Below are positions 1 to 8,600 of a DNA stretch of 21,066 nucleotides, piece by piece (the first letter of the stretch is position 1; the number at the start of each line of letters is the position of its first letter). The notes below the pieces were generated by a model. That model worked only from the letters and a program-made list of their open reading frames with translations, had not been told where the DNA came from and made no database searches. Where the stretch lies: the NCBI GenBank assembly GCA_905215655.1, contig CAJMQT010000025.1, forward strand, positions 1 through 21,066, written 5' to 3'. This DNA comes from an uncultured bacterium (GTDB taxonomy: Bacteria; Bacteroidota; Bacteroidia; Bacteroidales; Bacteroidaceae). The position numbers and the translations under genes are program-made.

Positions 1-44
1 ATTAGCCAAATCAAAGAATTTATTTTTGTTTAATCGTCTGCAAC

Positions 45-75
45 TTGTAGAAGTTGAATATTTTTTCTAAATTTG
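45..75 (+). promoter_or_regulatory. Promoter of the restriction-modification gene
   Basis: A TTG at 45-47 and a TAAATTTG at 68-75 are separated by 20 bases. This matches the Bacteroidota housekeeping promoter (TTG, N19-21, TAnnTTTG). It gives a leader of about 60 bases before the ATG at 140, with no obvious Shine-Dalgarno sequence. Confidence 0.75.
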
Positions 76-139
76 CAATAACAAATAATGGCTGACGGCT
101 TTCCGCCGAAATATCCGCAAAAACAAACATCCTTTCGAC

Positions 140-2449
140 ATGGCAAAAAAAACAAAAAGAGCTGAAAGCAGAGCAAGATACTTTACAAGAAAAGTAGCAA
201 GTGAGAAAGGTTGGAACACCGCCCACTTGTCGAAAGGCGGTGATTTTCTGGAAGAACAGGAAATTACTGACTGTTTTCCCTATCTCGGTCTGGGGCTTAA
301 TCGTCCAGATTTCATGCTCTGCCTACACGGTGAGCCGGTCATAATAATAGAGACAAAAAACGAACTTTGCAAATATAAAAACGCCATAAACGAGGCGATG
401 GAGTATTGCGAAATAATCAACAGAAATAAAAAGCATGAAATAAAAATAGCCATCGGCGTGGCAGGCGAGCCGGAAAACGGATATATTGTCATTGTAAAAT
501 ATCTGAAAGACGGTAAATGGGAAGACCTTATTTCTCACGGAAACGCCGTCACGGCGATTATTTCAAAAACGGAATGTATTAACGCTTTGGCTTCGGATGA
601 CGCCACAACGGAAGTAGTAATACCTTCTACGCGCGAATTTATCGATGCCGCAATAGAAGTCTCCAACATTCTCAGGACTGCGAAAATAGAGACAACGCTG
701 CGTCCGAAAGTTGTGGGCACTGTTACGACGGCACTATATTACGGCGACATAGACATAACGACGAAAGACATTCTCGGCGATATTAACAGGATGATGACTT
801 CCGCAATAAACGAAAGTCAACATTTTAGTGATGCCAAAAAAGCAAAACTCATAGAGGCTCTGACGTTGGGATTAAACGACTTCGGCAGACTTTCACCTTT
901 TATTTTCAGGATAATCTCCATCTTGAAAAGACTGAACATAAGAGCCGTTTTACAGTCGGACGCCGACTTCCTTGGCATGTTCTACGAGGCGTTCTTGCGC
1001 TACGGAGCCGACAACAACGCCATGGGCATAGTCTTTACGCCGAGACACATTACCAAATTCTGTACCGACCTTGTCGGTGTGGAAATAGGTCATAAGATTA
1101 TAGACATAACCTGCGGCACAGGTGGATTTCTCGTTTCGGCATTCGACGCTCTGAAAAAAGAATGCCACAACGATGAGGGCAAAGACCTTATCAGGGAGTC
1201 TGTGTATGGCTTTGATACCAATCCTACGGTCTGGGCGTTGTCCTGTCTTAACATGTTTTTCCGTGGAGACGGCAAAAGCAACATCGAGAACACATCTTCA
1301 CTTGAAAAGGGAGCAAGGAGCAGCGTACGTAACAAGTTTAACCGTGCCTTTCTAAATCCGCCATTTCATCAGGAGGGAGAGCCTGAAAGAGAATTTATCG
1401 ACGCGTCAATGGAGTCGCTGATACAAGGCGGACTGTTTGTCGGTGTGGTATATGCCGGCGTCTTTGCCGACGAAGAAAACAAAGTCTGGCGAGAAGATTT
1501 CATGCGGAAGCACACCCTCATAGGAATGATAAGTCTGCCCGACGAGCTGTTCTATCCCAACGCATCGGCAATAACATCCATCATGATAGCAAGGGCAAAA
1601 GTGCCTCAGCCGAAAAACTCTAACATCTTTATGGGACATCTCTACAATGACGGTTTTGAGAAATTGAAAGGGAAAAGGGTGGAATGCTCCGGCAATCAGA
1701 TACCCCACATGTTGCAAGAGTTTCATAAATTCATGAACGGAGGGCACATAAAAGAAAGCAACGACATTATAGTTGTGAGAGCAAACATACTCAAAGACGG
1801 TGCCGAATACAGTCCACAGCAATATATTCCGCAGCAAAAGCTTGACTATAAGGACGTTGACAACCTGAACAAGAAGACCTTGATGTCTCTTTTCCAGACA
1901 ATAACGAGCTATCCCGAAATAACCGAGAGCCTTGATGACGGCTTCATGCAATATAATAAGGATAAACGTTTTCCGTTGAACAAGACAGACAATTTGGAAA
2001 CGTTCTTTGATGTCAAGACTGGCAAATCGAAAGGACTTAAAAGTTATTCGGCAGGCATAGTGCCTTATGTTTCCAGCGGCGACGATACAAATGGTGTAGT
2101 CGGTCTCGTGGCAGAAGACGGCATAGAATTGTGTGACGGATGTATCACGGTCTCGGCATTCGGCACGGCTTATCTGCAACCTTGGAATTATATGGCGAGA
2201 GGGAACGGTGGAAGTTCGGTAAGAGTGCTCGTTCCCAAATACCGAATGACAGTAAAAGAACTCTTTTGGTTTATAGCTCAAATCAACAGTCAGAGGTGGA
2301 GATTTACATACGCAAGACAGGCAATAAAATCCCGATTGATAAAGCTAAAACTCACATCTCCGCCTGAATATTTTGAAAAAGATATAGATATAATCGGCAA
2401 ACTGACCGATTTTAAGACAAAGCTTGCTGAGTTGAGCGAGATAGAATAA
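140..2449 (+). CDS. Single-chain restriction-modification enzyme (type IIG-like; nuclease, N6-adenine methylase, recognition domain)
   Basis: A 769-residue protein with three parts in order. The N-terminal part carries a PD-(D/E)xK nuclease pattern: Asp57 in a Pro-Asp pair, then Glu71-x-Lys73. The middle is a class I SAM-dependent DNA methylase of the type I HsdM/N6_Mtase kind, with motif I at 322-329 (DITCGTGG) and the catalytic NPPF at 406-409, which marks an N6-adenine enzyme. The C-terminal part, from about residue 615, resembles one HsdS-type target recognition domain (for example YSAGIVPYVSSGDDTNGV). Such single-polypeptide enzymes methylate and cut at the same site. No separate hsdR or hsdS gene is visible, and the gene stands alone with its own promoter and a downstream terminator. 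The nuclease core looks intact, so both activities are plausible. Alternatives are a methylase whose nuclease-like domain has lost activity, or an HsdM relative fused to an HsdS fragment. Family call is firm; subtype and recognition site are inferred or unknown. Confidence 0.87.
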   Translation: MAKKTKRAESRARYFTRKVASEKGWNTAHLSKGGDFLEEQEITDCFPYLGLGLNRPDFMLCLHGEPVIIIETKNELCKYKNAINEAMEYCEIINRNKKHEIKIAIGVAGEPENGYIVIVKYLKDGKWEDLISHGNAVTAIISKTECINALASDDATTEVVIPSTREFIDAAIEVSNILRTAKIETTLRPKVVGTVTTALYYGDIDITTKDILGDINRMMTSAINESQHFSDAKKAKLIEALTLGLNDFGRLSPFIFRIISILKRLNIRAVLQSDADFLGMFYEAFLRYGADNNAMGIVFTPRHITKFCTDLVGVEIGHKIIDITCGTGGFLVSAFDALKKECHNDEGKDLIRESVYGFDTNPTVWALSCLNMFFRGDGKSNIENTSSLEKGARSSVRNKFNRAFLNPPFHQEGEPEREFIDASMESLIQGGLFVGVVYAGVFADEENKVWREDFMRKHTLIGMISLPDELFYPNASAITSIMIARAKVPQPKNSNIFMGHLYNDGFEKLKGKRVECSGNQIPHMLQEFHKFMNGGHIKESNDIIVVRANILKDGAEYSPQQYIPQQKLDYKDVDNLNKKTLMSLFQTITSYPEITESLDDGFMQYNKDKRFPLNKTDNLETFFDVKTGKSKGLKSYSAGIVPYVSSGDDTNGVVGLVAEDGIELCDGCITVSAFGTAYLQPWNYMARGNGGSSVRVLVPKYRMTVKELFWFIAQINSQRWRFTYARQAIKSRLIKLKLTSPPEYFEKDIDIIGKLTDFKTKLAELSEIE

Positions 2450-2648
2450 GCAGAGGGTATCAAAACAATAGGAGCTAACGTGAAATTTTGGATTCCTTAG
2501 AAGCCATGCGACTGATACAGACGGGAGGCAAAGGAGAATAATTTTGGATGTCGATTCATTGCTTTTGCACGTTAAATTCCGAAAAACCATAAGCTGAACG
2601 ATAAATCCCGTTAACTCATATTTCACACACACAATATTGTAAAAAAAT

Positions 2649-2690
2649 CTTATTATTCCGGCAGGACAAAAGCCCTGCCGGAATAATAAG
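2649..2690. terminator. Bidirectional hairpin terminator between convergent genes
   Basis: Two perfect 17-base arms (2649-2665 and 2674-2690) enclose an 8-base loop. On the minus strand the stem is followed by a run of seven U (plus-strand A at 2641-2647), a classical rho-independent terminator for the SGNH hydrolase gene ending at 2712. On the plus strand the following T tract is weak but the stem may also stop the restriction-modification transcript. The rest of 2450-2648 shows no gene that I can support. Confidence 0.85.
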
Positions 2691-2711
2691 CGTGATTTTA
2701 TCCGTCCGGAA

Positions 2712-3569
2712 CTAAAACCTGCCCGGCAAAGACATCAGCCTATACATCAGCGTCAGCGCCATGCGCCGTTGTCCTTCGGTGCTCGGATGCAGCCGGTCGG
2801 TGTCTTCGCGGTGTATGTAAGGCAACTGCTCCGTGACCATGGGATTGATACCGCTATCGGCGTTAAGGTCGATCACGGGCACCGCCCACACGTTGCCGGC
2901 TTCCTTAACAGCGTCGACGTAGCGGTCGAAGTATTCTCCGCACACGTTTTGCCAGCTCTCGTCGGGCTGTATGTTCTTGTCGCCGAACTTGGCGTATGCG
3001 CGGTGCAGCGGCGTAAGCAACACTATCTGCTTGTCGGGAAACAGTTGTTTCAGTCGGCTAATGCCCATGTTTATCCGTCCTTTCAGCGTCTTGTCGGTCA
3101 TTATGGGCATGCGTCTTTTGCGCGTGTAAACCTTCTTTTCGCCGTGAACGGCAGCCGTAACGGTGTCCGTCAGCTCCTCGAACCATTCGCCGACAGGCAC
3201 TCCCGCGTTGAAGTCGTTGGTGCCTATGAACACCATTACAGCGTCAACCTCATCGCCGTGTTCGCGTTTCAGCGCCTCCGCCTGCCGCGGGATGTCGTTC
3301 CACTGCCTGCCGCTGACGCCGTAAACGTAGGGAGTTATGCCAAGCATGTCCTGCAAGAAGCCCCAGTATTTCTTCTTTATGTCGTTGCTGTTGTTGTTCG
3401 GGTCGGTTATAGAGTCACCCAGATAGCCCACGCGCAGGCCCTGCCACGGGTGGCGGATACAGCCCGCCGGAAGTGCGTTTCCGTCGTTCGTCATTACACT
3501 TTGCGCCATGCCGTTTTGCGACAGACAAACCATAAAGATTAGAATGATAAATAAACTTTTGCTTTTCAT
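2712..3569 (-). CDS. Secreted SGNH/GDSL-family hydrolase
   Basis: A 285-residue protein reading from the ATG at 3567-3569. Residues 1-23 form a signal peptide (Lys-rich start, hydrophobic core, cleavage likely after MAQ), so it is exported. The SGNH hydrolase blocks follow: GDSIT at 51-55 with the nucleophile Ser53, a GTNDFN block III, and DRLHPSTEG near the C-terminus supplying the Asp/His pair. These enzymes are esterases or lipases, in Bacteroidales often carbohydrate de-acetylases; the substrate cannot be told from sequence. The reading frame stays open upstream to about 4151, but that stretch runs through the duplicated aroA leader and lacks family similarity, so the signal-peptide Met is chosen. 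No clear TAnnTTTG promoter is seen on this strand. A 10-base tandem repeat (TACGTAAAAG twice, 3585-3604) lies just upstream. Confidence 0.88.
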   Translation of the reverse strand: MKSKSLFIILIFMVCLSQNGMAQSVMTNDGNALPAGCIRHPWQGLRVGYLGDSITDPNNNSNDIKKKYWGFLQDMLGITPYVYGVSGRQWNDIPRQAEALKREHGDEVDAVMVFIGTNDFNAGVPVGEWFEELTDTVTAAVHGEKKVYTRKRRMPIMTDKTLKGRINMGISRLKQLFPDKQIVLLTPLHRAYAKFGDKNIQPDESWQNVCGEYFDRYVDAVKEAGNVWAVPVIDLNADSGINPMVTEQLPYIHREDTDRLHPSTEGQRRMALTLMYRLMSLPGRF

Positions 3570-3584
3570 CGTAATTTGTTTTAT

Positions 3585-3604
3585 TACGTAAAAGTACGTA
3601 AAAG
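3585..3604. repeat. 10-base tandem direct repeat upstream of the SGNH hydrolase
   Basis: TACGTAAAAG occurs twice in a row, 16 bases upstream of the hydrolase start codon. On the minus strand this reads CTTTTACGTA and contains TACTTTTA, one base off the TAnnTTTG box, so it may be part of a weak promoter or an operator. Function not known. Confidence 0.5.
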
Positions 3605-3659
3605 ATTTAAGAGTTACGAATAAAAAAACAAGAATTAACGCTCTTTTGACGAAAAACGT

Positions 3660-3778
3660 TATCTTTGCATAAGATAGGATGCGACTCGGCAATTTCAAAC
3701 AAGTTTGATTGCGCTCGTCTTTCACTATCTTTGCATAAGATAGGATGCGACTCGGCAATTTCAAACAAGCTTGATTGC
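3660..3778 (+). repeat. Tandem duplication of a promoter/leader unit before aroA
   Basis: A 53-base unit at 3660-3712 is repeated at 3726-3778 (period 66) with a single difference (T to C near position 3770). Each copy starts with TATCTTTG, a perfect TAnnTTTG box, and ends in a short imperfect hairpin (GGCAAT ... ATTGCC). A 13-base linker separates them. The near identity suggests a recent duplication or pressure to keep both copies. Confidence 0.9.
3705..3733 (+). promoter_or_regulatory. Probable aroA promoter (downstream copy)
   Basis: TATCTTTG at 3726-3733 fits the TAnnTTTG box, with TTG at 3705-3707, 18 bases upstream, slightly short of the usual 19-21. The upstream copy (TATCTTTG at 3660-3667) has no TTG at the right distance. 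The leader would run about 75 bases to the ATG at 3814 and contains the hairpin described for the repeat unit. Confidence 0.55.
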
Positions 3779-3813
3779 CCATGCAAAAACAACAAACCGA
3801 AAGAACAGGAATT

Positions 3814-5067
3814 ATGAAATATATACTTAAAGCTCCGCAGACCATCCATGCAACGATAAATCTGCCGGCTTCGAAGAGCATAAGCAACCGCGCGCTCGTT
3901 ATCCACGCGCTTGCAGGCGGGGCAGATACGCCGGACAACCTGTCCGACTGTGACGACACGGAAGTCATAATAAACGCCCTGCGAAACATGCCCGACGTGA
4001 TTGACATCAAAGCCGCCGGGACGGCAATGCGCTTTATGACGGCGTTTCTTTCGGTAACGCCCGGCGAGCATGTCCTCACCGGAACGGAGCGTATGAAACA
4101 ACGTCCGATACGTGTGTTGGTGGACGCTCTGAAAAAACTTGGCGCCGACATAACATACGAGAGCGCAGAGGGCTATCCGCCGCTGAGGGTAAGAGGCGGA
4201 CACATCGACGGCGGACAGCTGGAAATTCCGGGCAACGTCAGCTCGCAATACATCTCGGCATTGCTGATGATTGGTCCGGTGCTGTCAAACGGAATAACTC
4301 TGAAACTCACGGGAGACATCATTTCCCGACCATACATCGACCTGACTATTTCGGTCATGAGGGATTATGGCGCCGTGGCGGAATGGACCGACAACGACAC
4401 GATAAGCGTTGAACCGGTGCCGTACAAGTCAAGACGTTTCTTCATAGAGAACGACTGGAGCGCCGCATCTTACTGGTATGAGATGGTCGCATTGAGCGAG
4501 GACGAAGAGACGGAAATCTGTCTCACCGGACTGACCGACTGCTCTTTGCAGGGCGACTCGGCAATAAGATACCTGTTCAGCATGCTTGGCGTCAAGACCG
4601 TATTCGGCACAAAAGAGAAAGGAGTGCCCACCACCGTCACGCTGAAACGCATGGGACGCAAGCCGCCACGCCTCGACTACGACTTTGTCAATCAGCCCGA
4701 CATGGCGCAGACGTTCGTCGTATGCTGCGCTTTGATGGACGTTCCGTTCCGCTTTACGGGACTGTCGTCGCTGAAAATCAAAGAGACCGACCGCGTAAAC
4801 GCCTTGAAGACGGAGATGCGAAAGTTAGGTTTCGTGGTGCGCGAGACGGGTATCGGCGAGCTGAGTTGGGACGGGGAGCGCTGCGACCGGCAGCCCGACG
4901 CAGCGATAGACACTTACGAAGACCACCGCATGGCTATGGCTTTCGCACCCGCTTCGATATCCCTGCCGGGCTTGAAGATTAACAATCCGCACGTGGTAAG
5001 CAAGTCTTATCCGCACTTCTGGCAAGACCTCAAAGCGGCGGGATTTACCATCGAAGAAGAAAACTGA
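3814..5067 (+). CDS. aroA: 3-phosphoshikimate 1-carboxyvinyltransferase (EPSP synthase)
   Basis: A 417-residue cytosolic enzyme of the shikimate pathway that transfers enolpyruvyl from phosphoenolpyruvate to shikimate-3-phosphate. Family signatures are present in order: PASKSISNRA (Lys21, Ser22, Arg26), AGTAMRF, the RPIRVLVDAL segment, SSQYISALLM, the PDMA block with the catalytic Asp, IKETDRVNAL, and YEDHRMAMA near the end. Length is normal for Bacteroidales. The start at 3814 is preferred because AGGA lies just ahead of it and MKYILKAP aligns with family starts; an in-frame ATG at 3781 would add 11 residues. The gene is preceded by the duplicated promoter unit and followed 7 bases later by the small Cys-rich gene, so the two are probably co-transcribed. 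Confidence 0.96.
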   Translation: MKYILKAPQTIHATINLPASKSISNRALVIHALAGGADTPDNLSDCDDTEVIINALRNMPDVIDIKAAGTAMRFMTAFLSVTPGEHVLTGTERMKQRPIRVLVDALKKLGADITYESAEGYPPLRVRGGHIDGGQLEIPGNVSSQYISALLMIGPVLSNGITLKLTGDIISRPYIDLTISVMRDYGAVAEWTDNDTISVEPVPYKSRRFFIENDWSAASYWYEMVALSEDEETEICLTGLTDCSLQGDSAIRYLFSMLGVKTVFGTKEKGVPTTVTLKRMGRKPPRLDYDFVNQPDMAQTFVVCCALMDVPFRFTGLSSLKIKETDRVNALKTEMRKLGFVVRETGIGELSWDGERCDRQPDAAIDTYEDHRMAMAFAPASISLPGLKINNPHVVSKSYPHFWQDLKAAGFTIEEEN

Positions 5068-5074
5068 TACGCCG

Positions 5075-5467
5075 ATGTGGGTAATAATCATCATTCTGAT
5101 AGCTCTCGGACTGTTCGTGCCGCTGCTGAGAATGTTCATCAGCAAGGACGAAAACGCACCGACACAACCTCAGCCGCAGGATTGTGGCTCATGTTCGTCG
5201 TGCGACGGCAGAAGCGGAAAGTGCCTGCAAGACCGTATTATAGAGCAAGCCGCCACCGAACCGGAATACTTTGATGACGAGGAACTCGACGAATATAAAG
5301 GAAAATCGTCCGACTCTTACACCGACGAAGAGGCTGAACGCTTTGCCGAAGTGATGTACACCATGCGCCGCGAGGAGGTGCCCGACTGGCTGGCAAGCCT
5401 GACCCTGCGCGGCGTAAACCTGCCCGACCAGCTGAAAGACGAGGCTATCATGCTCGTCGACGACTGA
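5075..5467 (+). CDS. Small Cys-rich single-pass membrane protein, function unknown
   Basis: A 130-residue protein. Residues 2-20 form one hydrophobic membrane segment (MWVIIIILIALGLFVPLL). A cysteine cluster follows at Cys37, Cys40, Cys43 and Cys50 (CGSCSSCDGRSGKC), and the rest is acidic and soluble, with a helical C-terminus. The membrane segment plus CxxCxxC pattern resembles the small Cys-rich membrane proteins found next to FeoB, but no feoB is here and the acidic tail is longer. The four cysteines could bind metal or an iron-sulfur cluster; this is inference. The gene starts 7 bases after aroA and lies 144 bases before the PorW/SprE-like gene. I do not recognise a functional family with confidence. 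Confidence 0.75.
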   Translation: MWVIIIILIALGLFVPLLRMFISKDENAPTQPQPQDCGSCSSCDGRSGKCLQDRIIEQAATEPEYFDDEELDEYKGKSSDSYTDEEAERFAEVMYTMRREEVPDWLASLTLRGVNLPDQLKDEAIMLVDD

Positions 5468-5611
5468 CTCTTCTGCCGTCGAAGGCAATAAATCGGCACG
5501 ACGCAAGTTATATAATAAGGAGCCAAACTCAACATCCGCTACGCCGGAAAGTATGCGGAGTACTGACCGCCGTAAGCCACGGCGCGAATAATACCGGCTC
5601 TGACAACACCC

Positions 5612-8600
5612 ATGAATTTGAAGATACAACGACATATACTTAAAGGTCTGGCGCTCGTAGCAGTACTGCTGACCATCAGCTGCTCCACGAAGAACAACAC
5701 TTCGCAGAGCCGCTGGTGGCATTCTTTCAACGCCAGATACAACACTTATTATAACGGCGCCGTGGCATACATAGACGGCTCGCTCGAAAAAGAGAACGGG
5801 AACAAGGACAACTTCACCGAAATAATACCGCTCTACACCGTCGGCAACAAGGCGAGCCGTGACCTCGGAGCGTCCAACTACGACCGTGCAATCGAGAAAA
5901 GCAAGAAGGCTATCAAACTGCACAGTATCAAACGGCGTCCCGAATGGACGAAAAGCAGGAAGAAAACGGAGCGCGACCTCGAATGGCTTAACCGCAAAGA
6001 ATACAACCCTTTCCTGTGGAAGGCATGGATGTTGATGGGACGTTCGCAGTTTATGAAAGGCTCTTTTGACGAAGCCGCGTCAACGTTCGCTTACATGAGC
6101 CGCCTTTACGCCACGCAGCCGGCCATCTACGGACGCGCAAGAGCATGGCTGGCAAAGTGTTATGTGGAACAAGACTGGCTCTACGACGCCGAAGACGTGA
6201 TAACGAAAATCAGGCGCGACTCTATCCATTGGCGTGCCCGCAAGGAGTGGGACTACACCCTTGCCGACTATTACATCCGCTCCCGGCGTTATGAAGAGGC
6301 AATTCCGTACCTGCGGAAGGTGATCCGTCATGAGATGCGACGTAAGCAAAAGGCGCGCGAGTGGTATCTTATGGGGCAGCTCGAAGCGGCTCTGGGGCAT
6401 AAAGACAAGGCTTACAACGCTTTCAAACACGTGGTAAGACTGCATCCTCCGTATGAACTTGAATTCAATGCACGCATCTCCATGACCGAGGTCCTCGCCG
6501 AAGGACAATCCAAGAAGATGGTAAGGAAGCTGCGACACATGGCGTCTTCCGACAACAACAAGGAGTATCTGGATCAGGTTTATTATGCAATCGGCAACAT
6601 CTATCTTGCCGAAAAAGACACGACGGCGGCTATCGCGGCTTACGAAAAAGGTAATATCGGCTCGACGCGCAACGGCATCGAAAAGGGAGTTCTGCTCCTC
6701 ACGCTCGGCGACTTGTACTGGGCGCGCGAAGATTATTCCAACGCCCGTCGTTGCTACGGCGAGGCAATAGGACTTCTTGACAAGGAGCGCAAAGATTATA
6801 AGCAGCTCTCCGACCGTTCGAAAATACTTGATGAGCTTGTTCCTTACACAGAAGCGGTACACCTGCAAGACTCCCTTCAAGAGCTGGCAAGCATGCCCGA
6901 GGCTGAGCGGAACAAGGCTATCGACCGCGTGATTGAGGCGTTGAAGAAGAAAGAAAAGGAGGAACGGGCGGCTCAGGCGGAAGCCGAGGCGATGCAACAG
7001 CAGGCGGAACAGGGCGGCAACGAGGCTCTTACCAACCGCAACAACGCCACGGCAAACAACCAAAACCAGTCTGCCACGTGGTACTTTTACAACCCGATTA
7101 CCGTCAGTCAGGGAAAAGAGACATTCCAAAAACTGTGGGGAAGAAGAGACAACGTGGACAACTGGCAGCGCGTAAACAAGACCGTTGTTTCGATGAATAC
7201 CGCCACCGAGGAGCTGACCGACCAACAGCGAGACTCCATCGCTGCGGCGGAGTTGCTGCAAGACTCGATAAAGAACTCGCTCGACAGCGCCCATAACAAC
7301 CCGCACAAACGCGAATACTACCTCAAACAGATACCTTTCACGCCCGAACAGATAGCTGAAAGCAACAAGATAATAGAGGACGGACTGTTTCATTCGGGAG
7401 TAATCTTCAAGGACAAGCTCGACAATCTCGCGCTCAGCGAGAAGGCGTTGCGCCGCCTGACGGACAATTACACCGATTACGAGAACACCGACGAGGCGCT
7501 GTATCACCTCTTCCTGCTCTACTCCCGACAAGGTCGCAAAGATCTTGCGCAGACTTATCTCGACATGCTTAAACAGAAACATGCCGACAGCCGCTGGACC
7601 GTACTGCTGTCTGACCCGTACTTTGAGGAGAACGCAAGGTTCGGAACGCACATCGAAGACTCGCTCTACGCCGCCACGTATGACGCCTTCAAGGCTGACA
7701 GATACGCCGAGGTAAAGAACAACACGTCGCTTTCCGCATCTCGTTTCCCACTCGGAGCAAACCGCGACAAGTTCATCTTTATCGGCGGTTTGAGCAAACT
7801 TAACAGCGGAGATGCCGACGGTTGTGTAGCCGACATGGAGGAAGTGGTCAGCAAATACCCGCAAAGCGGTGTCAGCGGAATGGCGGGAATGATTATCAAC
7901 GGAGTGAAAGCCGGACGACGTCTGCACGGCGGTAAGTTCGACATCGGCGACGTGTGGGATCATCGCGCCGTAGTCCTCAACGATCAAGACTCAATCAACG
8001 AACGCAAGTTTACAGCCGAACGGGTGACGCCTTTCTCGTTCATCATCGCTTACTCGCCCGACTCTATCAACGAGAACCGCCTGCTCTTCGAGCTTGCGAG
8101 ATTTAATTTCACCAACTTCATCGTCCGCAATTTCGACATAACCATCGAGGAACTGGACGGCGTAAGACGCATGCGCACAAGCGGTTTCCGCAGCTATGAC
8201 GAGGCATTGCAGTACGCCCGCCAGCTTTATACCAATACCGCCGTGATGCGTCAGGCTGTCAAAGGGCGCGCAATAATCATCAGCGACGCCAACCTCGAGC
8301 TGCTTGGCACGCGTTACAGCTACAACGATTACGACAAATTCTACGAACAACACTTCGTTCCTCTGCGCATAAGCACGGTACGTCTGCTTACCGAGCCCGA
8401 GTCGGTGGTTTACGACGAACAGCCCGAAAGCAAAGCCCCCGAAGCAGACGAGCTTTACAACGGCGGCGTGATTGAACAGGGCTTGTACCTTGAAGACGAA
8501 GAGAACGCGGCGCCGGAGAACGTCGGCACGACCGTGATAACCGACGAACCGGGCGTAAAGACCGATGAGCCGGGCGTAACAAATGAGCAGCCGAACGGAA

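Noticed and set aside
1406..2281. 291-codon minus-strand open frame within the restriction-modification gene
   Set aside because: The plus-strand frame has conserved methylase and recognition motifs here; the minus translation looks random.
2539..2546. TAATTTTG as a promoter in the gap after the restriction-modification gene
   Set aside because: No TTG at the right distance, and no gene follows on the plus strand.
2769..3542. 257-codon plus-strand open frame opposite the SGNH hydrolase
   Set aside because: The minus strand has a signal peptide and the full set of SGNH catalytic motifs; the plus translation has none.
3570..4151. N-terminal extension of the SGNH hydrolase
   Set aside because: The open frame runs through the duplicated aroA leader and into aroA; a good signal peptide begins at 3569.
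6080..7987. Long 635-codon open frame on the minus strand
   Set aside because: It is a shadow of the PorW-like gene: no recognisable domains, and the plus strand has lipoprotein signal and TPR character.
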